Positions 51,898-60,878 of a stretch of DNA of 64,000 nucleotides are shown piece by piece. Every line of letters begins with the position of its first letter. Position 1 is the first letter of the stretch. Both the position numbers and the translations under genes were made by a program. The stretch covers positions 248,001-312,000 of the forward strand of contig NZ_JAIUZO010000002.1 of NCBI RefSeq assembly GCF_020171365.1, written 5' to 3'. The notes under the pieces were generated by a model, which searched no databases, was not told where the DNA came from, and saw only the letters and a list, made by a program, of their open reading frames with translations. The stretch comes from Qipengyuania gaetbuli. Its GTDB lineage: Bacteria; Pseudomonadota; Alphaproteobacteria; Sphingomonadales; Sphingomonadaceae.

Positions 51898-52578
51898 TTA
51901 ACGGCCGGTCGGCTGCGGCTGCTGTTGCTGCTGCTGAGCGGCAGCCTGCTGGCGGGCCGCAGCGACCATGAGGATCTGCTGGACCTGCTGGAAGGCACCG
52001 ATCGACTGCTGGCTGGGCTGCCAGTTCTGCGGCGGCGTGATCTGTACCGAAGGCACGCGGGCGTTGAGCGCAGCCACGACCTTTTCGGTCATGTTGGCGG
52101 CGGGAACCGAAGAGGCCACCGCGTCGGGCGCTAGGACGATCTGCACGTTGTTCTGCTGGACGACGGTCTGCAGGGCAGCGTTGTACTGCAGGAGGATCTG
52201 CTCGACCGCATAGACGCGGGCGCTGTCGATCTGGGCCGAAAGCTGCGCGCTTTCACGGTCCAGCGTCTGCAGCTGGGTTGCCTGCGGCGTGTTCTGGGCA
52301 GCCTGCTGCTCGGCTTCGTCGAGCTGGCCGTCCTTGTTGGTGTCGAGCTGCTGGAGCAGGGTCTGGGCCTGCTGCTGCTTCTGCTGGATCTGCTGGATCT
52401 GCGAGGCGTAGGTCGTCGAGATCTGCTGGTAAGCGGTCGCACGGGCCGTGGTGGCGGCGATGGCAGCCGGCGCGCTCACGATGCCGATGTTGCCGCTGAC
52501 CTGGGCAGCGACGGGCGTGGCGGCCAGTGCGGCGGCGGAAAGGCCCGCAGCGGCGAGCGTCTTGGAAATCAGTTTCAT
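51898..52578 (-). CDS. ompH: OmpH/Skp-family periplasmic chaperone with EF-hand-like loop
   Basis: A 226-residue Skp-like protein: signal peptide (residues 1-26, ending PVAAQ), a small beta core, and two long Gln-rich coiled-coil arms (YASQIQQIQQKQQQAQTLLQ; AARQQAAAQQQQQQPQ). Residues 79-90 read DTNKDGQLDEAE, a canonical EF-hand calcium loop (D, N, D, G, L, E at positions 1, 3, 5, 6, 8 and 12), which is not usual in Skp. It would hold unfolded outer-membrane proteins for BamA. Its ATG shares one base with the bamA TAA (TAATG). Confidence 0.86.
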   Translation of the reverse strand: MKLISKTLAAAGLSAAALAATPVAAQVSGNIGIVSAPAAIAATTARATAYQQISTTYASQIQQIQQKQQQAQTLLQQLDTNKDGQLDEAEQQAAQNTPQATQLQTLDRESAQLSAQIDSARVYAVEQILLQYNAALQTVVQQNNVQIVLAPDAVASSVPAANMTEKVVAALNARVPSVQITPPQNWQPSQQSIGAFQQVQQILMVAAARQQAAAQQQQQQPQPTGR

Positions 52579-55289
52579 TAGAATTGTGTTCCTACATTGA
52601 AGGAAATGGTCTTGGTATCGTCACCCGGCTGTTTCTTGATCGTCTGGGATAGATCGATCCTGAACGGCCCGAAGGGCGAGTTCCAGTTCACCCCGATACC
52701 CGCGGTGATGCGGGGGCTGATGCTGTCGCCGAACAGGACTTCGCGATAGTAGCCGCTCGGTTCGATCGAGGCGGCATTGGCGTTCCCATCGGCATCGAAC
52801 TGGTCGAACGTGTCGCCAATGATCGGATTGCCATCCGTGCCGAGGAGCGGATCGCCGTCCTCGTCATACAGCGGACCGGTGTAGACCAGCTGGCCGCCGA
52901 CACTGCGCTGGAAGCTGTTCGGGAAATCGTCGAGCTGCGGCGTATCGATGGCGAAGAGCGATCCTACGTCCACCCAGAGCGAGGGACGGATGCCCATTTC
53001 GCGCACGCCCGAGCCCAGCGGAATTTCGAGCTCTGCACGCGCGAGATAATAGGCACGACCACCCAGCGCATCGTCGAAGGCGCGGTTCTTGGTCTCGCGG
53101 AACTGCTCGATCGTCTCGAGCACGCGCGGCGTCGTCGGATCGGCGTCGTCGTCGAGATACTGCAGGCGCACCACGCGCGGACCCACGCCGCGAATGTCGA
53201 ATCCGCGGAACTGCGGTTCGCCGAGGAAGAAGCGGTCGGTCAGGCGCACGTCGTCGAAGCCGGGCTCCGCACGTTCGCTGAGCGCGTGGATCCAGCCGCC
53301 TTCGGCATTGAGCGAGAAGATGAGGCCGCTGCCGAGGTCGAACCACTTGCCCATGCGGGAACGCATGCGCAGGTACTTCACATTGCCGCCAAGGCCGGCG
53401 AATTCACCGGTGATGCTGATCTGCTCGCCGCGCGTGGGACGGATACGGCTGTCGAGATTGTCGAAGTTCAGCGTCGCGCCGAGGATCGACACGGTGCGCG
53501 TGCCGACCGCCTCGCAGATGAAGCGCGACTGCTGGCATTCCGGTACGCCGTCGCCGTCGATGTCGGAGAAGAAGCCGCTGCCGATCGACACGTCTTCATA
53601 CTGCAGCGTGTAGCTGCCCACGAGCGACATGTATTCCGAAAGCGGCACGCCGGCGCGCAGGCTGAAGCCGGTCTGCGCCTGCTTGTAGCGGTTGAAATCG
53701 GTCGCGAAGAAGTCGTTGTCGTATTCGCGGTGATAGATGTCCGCGCCGAGCGAGATGTTGCGATCGAACACATAGGGTTCGGCAAAGCTCACCTGCGCCG
53801 ACTTGGAATAGCGCGAATAGTTGACGCTGAGGCCGATGGTCTGGCCTCGGCCGCGGAAGTTGCGCTGGCGGATCGAGCCGGCGAGAATGAAGCTCTGGAT
53901 CGAGGAGAAACCGGCCGACAGCTGCAGTTCGCCGGTCGGCTGTTCCTCGATATTGGCTTCGAGCACGATACGGTCGGGGGCGCTGCCTTCCGCTTGGGCG
54001 ATTTCGAAGTTTTCCTGGAAATAGCCGAGCGAGTTGATGCGCGCTTCCGAACGCTTGATCGCGAGGCTGTTGAAGGCATCGCCTTCCGCCACGCGGAATT
54101 CGCGGCGCACGACCTTGTCCTGCGTCAGCGTGTTACCGTTGACGTCGATACGCTCGACATAGACGCGCGGCGCTTCGCGGATGGCGAAGGTCACGTCCAT
54201 GGTCAGGGTTTCTTGATTGCGCGTGAACTGCGGCGCAACGTCGGCAAAGGCATAGCCGAAGGTGCCGGCCAGTTCGGTCAGCTGCTCGACGGTGTTTTCG
54301 ACGCGTTCGGCATCGTACCATTCGCCGCTCTGCATCGGCAGACGCTCGGTCATGGTGTCGCTGTCGAAGTCGCGCAGCTGGCTTTCGACCTTTACGTCGC
54401 CGAACTTGTAGCGCTCGCCCTCTTCCACCACGTAGGTGATGATGAAGTCTTCCTTGTCCGGCGTCAGCTCGGCGACGGCGGAAACAACGCGAAAGTCGGC
54501 ATAGCCCTGCGTCAGGTAGAAGGTGCGCAGCTGCTGCTGGTCGAAGGCCAGGCGGTCGGGGTCGTAGCTCGTGTTCGAGCTGAAGAAGGTCCACAGGCGC
54601 GACTGCTTGGTGACCATTTCGCCGCGCAGCTTGCCGTCCGAAAACGCCTCGTTGCCGATGATGTTGATCTGGCGGATCTTCGACTTGGGACCTTCCTCGA
54701 TCTCGAAGACGATATCGACGCGGTTCTGGCTCAGCTGCACGAGCTTGGGTTCGACCGTGGCGGCGAAGCGGCCCTGGCGCTTGTAGAGCTCGATGATGCG
54801 CGCAACGTCCGCGCGGACCTTGGAACGGGTGAAGATCTGGCGCGGCGCGAGGCGGATTTCCGGCAGGATCTTGTCGTTCTTGATCCGGTCGTTGCCTTCC
54901 AGGATGATGCGGTTGATCACCGGGTTCTCGACCACGGTTATGACCACGTCGCCGTTGTTGTTCGTCACCGAGACGGTGGAGAACAGTTCGGTCGCGGACA
55001 GGTCCTTGATGACCTGGTCGCCCGCTGCGGCGGTATAGGCATCGCCCGGACGCAGGCGGATGTAGGACAGGATGGTCTGCGGTTCGAGACGTTGGGCACC
55101 GGCAACGGCGATCGAGCGGACCGTGTCTTCACGGAACATCGACTGCGGGGCAGCCTGCTCGCCTTCCTGGGTGTCCTGCGCCAGCGCCACCACCGGCACG
55201 CCGGCCAGCACCGTTCCGGCCAGCAGTCCGGCGACGAGACGCGCGCCGTGGGGTTTCCTATTGCTCGCGGCGTTCGCAAATCCAGTCAT
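52578..55289 (-). CDS. bamA: Outer membrane protein assembly factor BamA
   Basis: A 903-residue Omp85 protein. Signal peptide (LVAGLLAGTVLAGVPVVALAQ), five POTRA domains (about residues 55-430; the first is RSIAVAGAQRLEPQTI), and a C-terminal beta-barrel ending in Phe (NVGTQF). It inserts barrel proteins into the outer membrane. The barrel has loop insertions, for example DGDGVPECQQSRFICEAVG with two cysteines. ATG 55289 is taken; the Shine-Dalgarno is weak. A terminator-like hairpin lies 23-53 nt upstream. Confidence 0.96.
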   Translation of the reverse strand: MTGFANAASNRKPHGARLVAGLLAGTVLAGVPVVALAQDTQEGEQAAPQSMFREDTVRSIAVAGAQRLEPQTILSYIRLRPGDAYTAAAGDQVIKDLSATELFSTVSVTNNNGDVVITVVENPVINRIILEGNDRIKNDKILPEIRLAPRQIFTRSKVRADVARIIELYKRQGRFAATVEPKLVQLSQNRVDIVFEIEEGPKSKIRQINIIGNEAFSDGKLRGEMVTKQSRLWTFFSSNTSYDPDRLAFDQQQLRTFYLTQGYADFRVVSAVAELTPDKEDFIITYVVEEGERYKFGDVKVESQLRDFDSDTMTERLPMQSGEWYDAERVENTVEQLTELAGTFGYAFADVAPQFTRNQETLTMDVTFAIREAPRVYVERIDVNGNTLTQDKVVRREFRVAEGDAFNSLAIKRSEARINSLGYFQENFEIAQAEGSAPDRIVLEANIEEQPTGELQLSAGFSSIQSFILAGSIRQRNFRGRGQTIGLSVNYSRYSKSAQVSFAEPYVFDRNISLGADIYHREYDNDFFATDFNRYKQAQTGFSLRAGVPLSEYMSLVGSYTLQYEDVSIGSGFFSDIDGDGVPECQQSRFICEAVGTRTVSILGATLNFDNLDSRIRPTRGEQISITGEFAGLGGNVKYLRMRSRMGKWFDLGSGLIFSLNAEGGWIHALSERAEPGFDDVRLTDRFFLGEPQFRGFDIRGVGPRVVRLQYLDDDADPTTPRVLETIEQFRETKNRAFDDALGGRAYYLARAELEIPLGSGVREMGIRPSLWVDVGSLFAIDTPQLDDFPNSFQRSVGGQLVYTGPLYDEDGDPLLGTDGNPIIGDTFDQFDADGNANAASIEPSGYYREVLFGDSISPRITAGIGVNWNSPFGPFRIDLSQTIKKQPGDDTKTISFNVGTQF

Positions 55290-55311
55290 CGACAAGGGGG
55301 TTCCCGTCCTC

Positions 55312-55342
55312 AAAAATACAAAAGACGCCTTGCGGAGCGTCT
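55312..55342 (-). terminator. Terminator-like hairpin just upstream of bamA
   Basis: On the minus strand AGACGC-TCCGCAAG-GCGTCT is followed by TTTTGTATTTTT, an intrinsic terminator. It lies between rseP and bamA, only 23 nt before the bamA start. Readthrough or an attenuator is needed unless bamA has its own promoter between hairpin and start. Confidence 0.6.
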
Positions 55343-55422
55343 GGAGGCCCCCTGCCCCATGCGCGCCAGGCAATCAAGCCGTGTGACGCCGCAAACGCGC
55401 CTTCACAAGGCCCTGTCCCCGC

Positions 55423-56556
55423 CTAATTCCCGAAGAACGGGAGTTTGGCGATATCGATGAAGGTGACGAATACCATCAGTGCAAGCACGATTGCCACACC
55501 GGCCCGGTAGGCCACCTCCGTACTACGGGGGCCCAGCGGTTTGCGGCGGACTGCTTCCGCTGCGTAAAATGCCAGGTGTCCGCCGTCGAGCGCCGGGATT
55601 GGCAGGAGGTTGATGAATGCCAAGTTAAGCGAGATCAGCGCTGCCAGGTTGAAGAATGCAAGCGGCCCGAGGCTCAGCTGTTCGCCGGCAAACTTGCCGA
55701 TCGTGACCGGTCCGCCCAGTTCCTTGACCGACCGGTCGCCCACGACGATCTGCTTGATTCCGGTCACCATCATGTCGACCAGCTTGCCGGTCTGCTCGAC
55801 CGAAAGACGCGTCGCCTCGATCACGCCGACCGGCTCGAACGACATGGCCGAGGAATAGATACCGATACGGCCGATGCGCGAGACGTTGCCGAAGCGGTCC
55901 TTTTCCTTGACGTCGGCGATGGTTACCGGAACGTCGAGCGTGCCGCCGTCGCGTTCCACGCGCATGACGATGTCCTTGCCCGGGTACATCATGACCCGGT
56001 CCTGGATCTGGTCGAATTCCGTCACACGGTCGCCATCGATGGCAACGATCCGGTCGCCTTCCTCGATCCCGGCATCGCGCGCAGCCGATTCCTCGGAAAA
56101 GCGCACGACCACGTTGGTCTGTTCGGGATCGGCGATCACGGGCTTTCCGAACATCATGAAGAAGCTGGCGAGGATCGCGAGCGTCACGAGGATGTTCATC
56201 GCCGGACCGGCAAAGACGATCAGCGCCCGCTTGCCGAGGCTGGCGTGGTGGAAGCTGCCTTCCCGCTCTTCCGGGGTAGCATTCGCGATCTCTTCGGGAT
56301 TGGGAACGCTGGCCGGGTTCATGTCGCCCTTGAACTGGACATAGCCGCCCAGCGGCAGGGCACTGAGTTTCCAGCGCGTGCCATGTTTGTCGGTGAAGCC
56401 TGCGATTTCCTTGCCGAAACCGACCGAGAAGGCTTCTGCCTTAACGCCGAACCAGCGACCCACGAGATAGTGCCCCAGTTCGTGCAGCGTCACCAGCGGC
56501 CCCAGCAGCAGCGGGAAACCGATGATGTACATCCAGAAAGGGATCGATCCGTCCAA
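55423..56556 (-). CDS. rseP: RseP/site-2 metalloprotease
   Basis: A 377-residue intramembrane zinc protease. Zinc site HELGH (about residue 27) and the third ligand motif NLLPIPALDGGH are present with a PDZ domain between (DAGIEEGDRIVAIDGD). It cuts anti-sigma factors in the membrane. Start: TTG 56556, one base after the dxr stop, gives LDGSIPFWMYIIGF; ATG 56532 (MYIIGF) is an alternative. Between dxr and bamA, as in most proteobacteria. Confidence 0.93.
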   Translation of the reverse strand: MDGSIPFWMYIIGFPLLLGPLVTLHELGHYLVGRWFGVKAEAFSVGFGKEIAGFTDKHGTRWKLSALPLGGYVQFKGDMNPASVPNPEEIANATPEEREGSFHHASLGKRALIVFAGPAMNILVTLAILASFFMMFGKPVIADPEQTNVVVRFSEESAARDAGIEEGDRIVAIDGDRVTEFDQIQDRVMMYPGKDIVMRVERDGGTLDVPVTIADVKEKDRFGNVSRIGRIGIYSSAMSFEPVGVIEATRLSVEQTGKLVDMMVTGIKQIVVGDRSVKELGGPVTIGKFAGEQLSLGPLAFFNLAALISLNLAFINLLPIPALDGGHLAFYAAEAVRRKPLGPRSTEVAYRAGVAIVLALMVFVTFIDIAKLPFFGN

Positions 56557-56557
56557 C

Positions 56558-57715
56558 TCAGCAATGCTCCAGCATGGCGCTTGCGCGCATCCGCGCATCC
56601 TCGTCAACGCGCAGGACCTCTTCCAGGGTCCGCGGCGGTGATGGAAGTTCGGTTTCCGTAAGAATGCGCTCCACCATTAGCGCAATCCGGCTGAACGGGA
56701 TGTTACCTGCAAGGAAGGCCGCAACGGCGACCTCGTTTGCGGCATTGAGCACGGCCGGGGCCGCGCCGCCCGCCTGCGCTGCCTCGCGCGCCAGCCGTGT
56801 GGCGGGAAAACGCTCTTCGTCAGGCGCGTGGAAGGTCAGTTCGCCGATGGCCGCCAGATCGAGCGGGTCCATCGGCGTCTCCATGCGTGCAGGGTATGCG
56901 AGGCAGGAGGCGATCGGCACGCGCATGTCGGAAGGGCCGAGCTGCGCCAATGTCGATCCGTCGCGATATTCGACCATCGAATGGATCACACTTTGCGGGT
57001 GCACCACGATACGGATGCGGTCGAGGCCGACGGGAAACAGGTGATGCGCCTCGATCAGTTCGAGGCCCTTGTTGAACATGGTCGCGCTGTCGACGCTGAT
57101 CTTGGCGCCCATGTCCCAGTTGGGATGCGCGATAGCCTGCGCAGGCGTCGCCTTGTCGAGCTGCTCTTTCGTCCATGTGCGCATCGGGCCGCCGCTGGCG
57201 GTGAGCGTTATGGTGCGCACTTCTTCCACCTTGCCGCCTTGCAGGCACTGGAAGATGGCATTGTGCTCGCTGTCGACGGGCAGCAGGCGCGCGCCGTGTG
57301 TCGCGACGGCTGCGGTCATGACCTCGCCTGCAGAAACCAGCGCTTCCTTGTTTGCGAGAGCGACGGTGGTGCCCTGCTCGATCGCTGCCATGACCGGGCC
57401 GAGCCCCGCGCAGCCGACGATGGCCGCCATAACGATATCGACCTTGCGCGATGCCGCTTCGCACAGCGCCTTGCGCCCAGCGGCCGCTTCGATACCCGAG
57501 CCTGCCAGCGCGTCCTTCAGCGCTTCGTAATGCCGCTCGTCCGCGATGACCGCGACCTCCGCCTCGAACTCGCGCGCCAGCCGGGCGAGGTCCGCGACGT
57601 TGGAGTGCGCTGTCAGCGCCGCAACCTGCCATTCGCCGCGGTTGCGCCGCACGAGGTCGAGCGTGGATGCGCCGACCGATCCGGTGGCACCGAGGATGGA
57701 AATGCTGCGTGTCAT
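56558..57715 (-). CDS. dxr: 1-deoxy-D-xylulose-5-phosphate reductoisomerase
   Basis: A 385-residue enzyme of the MEP isoprenoid pathway. NADPH motif LGATGSVGASTLDLV, catalytic loop SGGPMRTW, and NKGLELIEAHHLF are family features. Residues VDSEHNAIFQ bind the metal. ATG 57715 overlaps the cdsA stop by 4 nt; the longer frame from 57988 is antisense-like within cdsA and is rejected. Confidence 0.97.
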   Translation of the reverse strand: MTRSISILGATGSVGASTLDLVRRNRGEWQVAALTAHSNVADLARLAREFEAEVAVIADERHYEALKDALAGSGIEAAAGRKALCEAASRKVDIVMAAIVGCAGLGPVMAAIEQGTTVALANKEALVSAGEVMTAAVATHGARLLPVDSEHNAIFQCLQGGKVEEVRTITLTASGGPMRTWTKEQLDKATPAQAIAHPNWDMGAKISVDSATMFNKGLELIEAHHLFPVGLDRIRIVVHPQSVIHSMVEYRDGSTLAQLGPSDMRVPIASCLAYPARMETPMDPLDLAAIGELTFHAPDEERFPATRLAREAAQAGGAAPAVLNAANEVAVAAFLAGNIPFSRIALMVERILTETELPSPPRTLEEVLRVDEDARMRASAMLEHC

Positions 57716-58452
57716 GCAGGCAAGCCGAGGAACAGGCCCGCAATCAGGACCACGGGAATCATGCCGTCGGTGCGATCGAAAAAGCCGCCGTGCCCCGGAA
57801 TGAGGTTCGAGCTGTCCTTCACGCCGGCCTTCCGCTTGAGCCAGCTTTCGAAGAAATCGCCCGATTGCGCAGCGACCGCCAACACCGTGCCGATCAGCAC
57901 GATGATGCCCGTCTCGCGCAGGTCGAAGCCCATGGTGGTCGGGCCGCTTGTCTGGCGGGCCGTGAAATAGATGAAGGCGGCGAGCCATGCGCTTGCCCCG
58001 ACGACACCGCCGAGCAGCCCGGCCCAGGTCTTGGACGGGCTGATAGCCGGCGCGATCTTCGGCCCGCCGAGCGTGCGCCCGAAGAAATAGGCGCAGGTAT
58101 CTACGGCGATTACCGTACCCACCACGCCGACGATCATGGGCGCAGGAAGGCCGGTCAGGATGATACCCGCTGCCGCGATATAGAGCGTGCCGGCGATGAT
58201 GCCGACGAAACGGTTGGCCGCCTTGCCCGTCGCCTTCAGCACCAGGAGGACGAATTCCACCAGCGTCGCCAGCACGACCGCGATGATGAACCAGTCGAGC
58301 CAGGGGTCGCCAGCGACAAGGGCGCCGATCGCCACCGCCAACATCACGGCCGCAGACGCGATCCGGACCGGCAAATCGGCATTCTTTTTCGGCGCCAAGG
58401 CCTCAGCGTCCCCCAAATCGTCTCTCCCGCCCGGCAAACTGGTCGAGCGCAT
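57712..58452 (-). CDS. cdsA: Phosphatidate cytidylyltransferase
   Basis: A 246-residue (as taken) multi-helix enzyme making CDP-diacylglycerol, used by PgsA and PssA also in this window. The signature S-x-x-K-R is seen in SGDFFESWLKRKAGVKDSS, and PGHGGFFDRTD closes it. The start is uncertain: ATG 58452 overlaps uppS by 50 nt; TTG 58416 would give a 14-nt overlap and a shorter N-terminus. Confidence 0.93.
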   Translation of the reverse strand: MRSTSLPGGRDDLGDAEALAPKKNADLPVRIASAAVMLAVAIGALVAGDPWLDWFIIAVVLATLVEFVLLVLKATGKAANRFVGIIAGTLYIAAAGIILTGLPAPMIVGVVGTVIAVDTCAYFFGRTLGGPKIAPAISPSKTWAGLLGGVVGASAWLAAFIYFTARQTSGPTTMGFDLRETGIIVLIGTVLAVAAQSGDFFESWLKRKAGVKDSSNLIPGHGGFFDRTDGMIPVVLIAGLFLGLPA

Positions 58453-59104
58453 CCATCAGGTGCGCCGGCGTGAAGTCGGGCCACAACACGTCGGTGAAGA
58501 TCATTTCCGCATACGCCGCCTGCCACAAGAGGAAATTGGACAGGCGTACCTCGCCGCTGGTGCGGATCAGCAGGTCGAGCGGCGGCAGGTCGGCTGTGTA
58601 GAGGTTGGCGGCGATGCTTTCCTCGGTCACTTCGCCAGCCGCAGCAGCCTTGGCTGCGGCCTGCACGATTTCCGCCTGCGCCCCGTAATTGAGCGCGACG
58701 GCCAGCGTGCGCGAACCATGCGCGGTCTTTGCCAACGCATCCTCGAGCATTTCGACGATATCGGGCGCAAGCGATTGCCAGTCGCCGATTATCTTGAGCC
58801 GCACGTCATTGGCGATGAATTCGGGCAGGTCCGATTTGATGAACTTGCGCATCAGGTTCATCAGGTCGTCGACCTCTTCTTCCGGACGCTTCCAGTTCTC
58901 GCTGCTGAAGGCATAGAGCGTCAGGCACTGGATCGAGGTATCCTTCAAGCTGCGCACGAGCTCGCGCACGGCCTCCACGCCTTTCCTATGGCCCATCACT
59001 CGCGGCAGGTGCTTGCGCTTCGCCCAGCGGCCGTTGCCATCCATGATGATGGCGACGTGGCGGGCGGTCTTTTCGGGAGGGGTCACAGCACCATCCGATC
59101 GCAC
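58403..59104 (-). CDS. uppS: Undecaprenyl diphosphate synthase
   Basis: A 233-residue cis-prenyltransferase. IIMDGNGRWAKRK carries the catalytic aspartate, and IRTSGEVRLSNFLLWQ is the C-terminal signature (GGExRxSNF type). It makes the C55 carrier lipid for peptidoglycan. Starts at GTG 59104; a GTG seven codons later is possible. It lies between frr and cdsA. Confidence 0.95.
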   Translation of the reverse strand: MRSDGAVTPPEKTARHVAIIMDGNGRWAKRKHLPRVMGHRKGVEAVRELVRSLKDTSIQCLTLYAFSSENWKRPEEEVDDLMNLMRKFIKSDLPEFIANDVRLKIIGDWQSLAPDIVEMLEDALAKTAHGSRTLAVALNYGAQAEIVQAAAKAAAAGEVTEESIAANLYTADLPPLDLLIRTSGEVRLSNFLLWQAAYAEMIFTDVLWPDFTPAHLMDALDQFAGRERRFGGR

Positions 59105-59180
59105 AGGGCGAAGGCGGGCCGCATCGGCGCCCCTGCCTGCCCGAACGGCCCGGGGCCGCGGCAGGCGGGCGCCGCGCGGC

Positions 59181-59738
59181 TCACTTCGTCAGGATTTCCT
59201 GGACCTTCTTCTCGACCGCCGTATCGGTTTCGGCGACGTACGTGTCGGTCAGCTTCTGGACCTCGTCTTCCGAACGCTTGCGCTCGTCCTCGGAGATTTC
59301 CTTCTTCTTCTCGTCGTCCTTGAGCGCTTCCATGCCGTCGCGGCGCACGTTGCGGATCGCGATCTTGGCCTTCTCGCCATATTCGCCCGCCAGCTTGGCG
59401 AGGTCCTTGCGGCGTTCTTCGGTGAGGTCGGGCATCGGCAGGCGCAGCGTCTGGCCGTCGATCATCGGGTTAAGGCCGAGGTTCGCCTTGGCGATACCCT
59501 TCTCGACCGCGATCAGGTTGGCCTTGTCCCACACCTGCACGCTGAGCATGCGCGGTTCGGGGGCCGACACGGTGGCGACCTGGTTGAGCGGCATCATCGC
59601 GCCGTAGACTTCGACCACGACCGGATCGAGCAGGCTGGTATTTGCGCGGCCGGTGCGCAGGCCCGACAGGTCGCCCTTGAGGCTTTCCACGGCGCCCTTC
59701 ATGCGGCGCTCGATATCGGCTTTGTCGTATTTGGCCAT
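59181..59738 (-). CDS. frr: Ribosome recycling factor
   Basis: A 185-residue three-helix bundle protein: MKGAVESLKGDLSGLRTGRA, PMPDLTEERRKDLAKLA, and IRNVRRDGMEALK are family markers. It splits post-termination ribosomes with EF-G. GAGGAAGCC precedes ATG 59738. Gene order pyrH-frr-uppS is conserved. Confidence 0.97.
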   Translation of the reverse strand: MAKYDKADIERRMKGAVESLKGDLSGLRTGRANTSLLDPVVVEVYGAMMPLNQVATVSAPEPRMLSVQVWDKANLIAVEKGIAKANLGLNPMIDGQTLRLPMPDLTEERRKDLAKLAGEYGEKAKIAIRNVRRDGMEALKDDEKKKEISEDERKRSEDEVQKLTDTYVAETDTAVEKKVQEILTK

Positions 59739-59767
59739 GATGGCTTCCTCGTCTCTCTCGTGTGTTC

Positions 59768-60493
59768 TTATGCGGTGTGATCGGTAACGACGGTCTGGAC
59801 GCCCTCGCCCGACAGGACGCGCGCCAGATTGCCCTTCTCGCGAATGGAGAAGACCACGATCGGAATGTCGTTGTCACGGCACAGCGCCACGGCGCTCGCA
59901 TCCATGACCTTGAGATTGTCTGCCAGCACCTTGCCGTAACTCACGGTTTCGTAACGCGTGGCCGACGGGTTGGACTTGGGGTCGCTGTCATAGACACCGT
60001 CGACGCTGGTGCCCTTGAGCAGCGCGTCGCAGTTCATTTCGGCAGCACGCAGTGCAGCGCCGCTGTCGGTGGTGAAATAGGGTGCACCGACACCGGCGGC
60101 GAAGATCACGATGCGGCCCTTTTCGAGGTGGCGTTCGGCACGGCGACGGATCACCGGCTCGCACACCTGGTCCATCTGCACCGCGCTCTGCACGCGGGTC
60201 TGGACGCCGAGCTGCTCGAGCGCGCTCTGCATTGCCAGCGCGTTCATGACCGTGGCCAGCATGCCCATGTAATCGGCCTGCGCGCGGTCCATGCCCTGCG
60301 CTGCCCCTGCCATGCCGCGGAAGATATTGCCGCCACCGATGACGAGGCAGATTTCCAGCCCCGTTTCCTTTGCCGCCTTCACTTCCTTCGCCAGTTCGAG
60401 GACGAAAGCGGGATCGATCCCGAACTGCTGGTCGCCCATGAGCACCTCGCCCGACAGCTTCAGGAGGACGCGGTTCATCTTGGGGAGAGTCAT
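59768..60493 (-). CDS. pyrH: UMP kinase
   Basis: A 241-residue amino-acid kinase family enzyme forming [16 protein letters not shown] binds [11 protein letters not shown] follows, and [11 protein letters not shown] with DGVYDSDPK closes the site. Start: [11 protein letters not shown] at ATG 60493 gives the usual length; ATG 60541 ([10 protein letters not shown]) would add 16 residues. The start region has no strong Shine-Dalgarno. Confidence 0.95.
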   Translation of the reverse strand: MTLPKMNRVLLKLSGEVLMGDQQFGIDPAFVLELAKEVKAAKETGLEICLVIGGGNIFRGMAGAAQGMDRAQADYMGMLATVMNALAMQSALEQLGVQTRVQSAVQMDQVCEPVIRRRAERHLEKGRIVIFAAGVGAPYFTTDSGAALRAAEMNCDALLKGTSVDGVYDSDPKSNPSATRYETVSYGKVLADNLKVMDASAVALCRDNDIPIVVFSIREKGNLARVLSGEGVQTVVTDHTA

Positions 60494-60819
60494 GGCAGGC
60501 GGAGAATCCGTATGAATGGTGGGATGCGGCTCCTTAGCCATGAAGACGGATACGCGCAAAGGGAAAGCCCCACGAACCCTGCCGGAAGCGGGAAGCAGTC
60601 GTGGTGCACGACAGGAGCGTTTGGGAAAAAGAAGTGCCACCTCCCCGTATTCCGGGGGCTACCCAATTTCTCTCAACGGTGCGACCCGAAGGGATCAGGG
60701 GCGCGCGAAAGCTCGCAGGTGACGCAGGCGCTGTAGCAGAGTTCCCGCCCCAAAGAAGTCGGTTTTGTGGCAGGGCCGGACCCCCTGCCCCCAAATCTGC
60801 ACAATTGGCCGCAGGTACG
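60494..60819. other. Gap between pyrH and the tsf terminator
   Basis: No coding frame here looks genuine. It should hold the pyrH promoter (minus strand), but I see no good -35/-10 pair. A hairpin GGCAGGG/CCCTGCC is at 60769-60789, without a T tract. The gap separates pyrH-frr from rpsB-tsf transcription. Confidence 0.5.
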
Positions 60820-60858
60820 AAAAAGGGGCTGCCCGCACATGGCGGACAGCCCCTTTTC
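60820..60858. terminator. Strong intrinsic terminator after tsf
   Basis: AAAAGGGGCTG...CAGCCCCTTTT form a long stem, with CCGC/GCGG inside around ACATG and A and T tracts on both sides. It lies 21 nt past the tsf stop on the minus strand. Confidence 0.9.
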
Positions 60859-60878
60859 GAATTGGCCTGTAAGAAGGC

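Noticed and set aside
53286..55460. 724-residue frame antisense to bamA
   Set aside because: Shadow of bamA; no ribosome site or domain.
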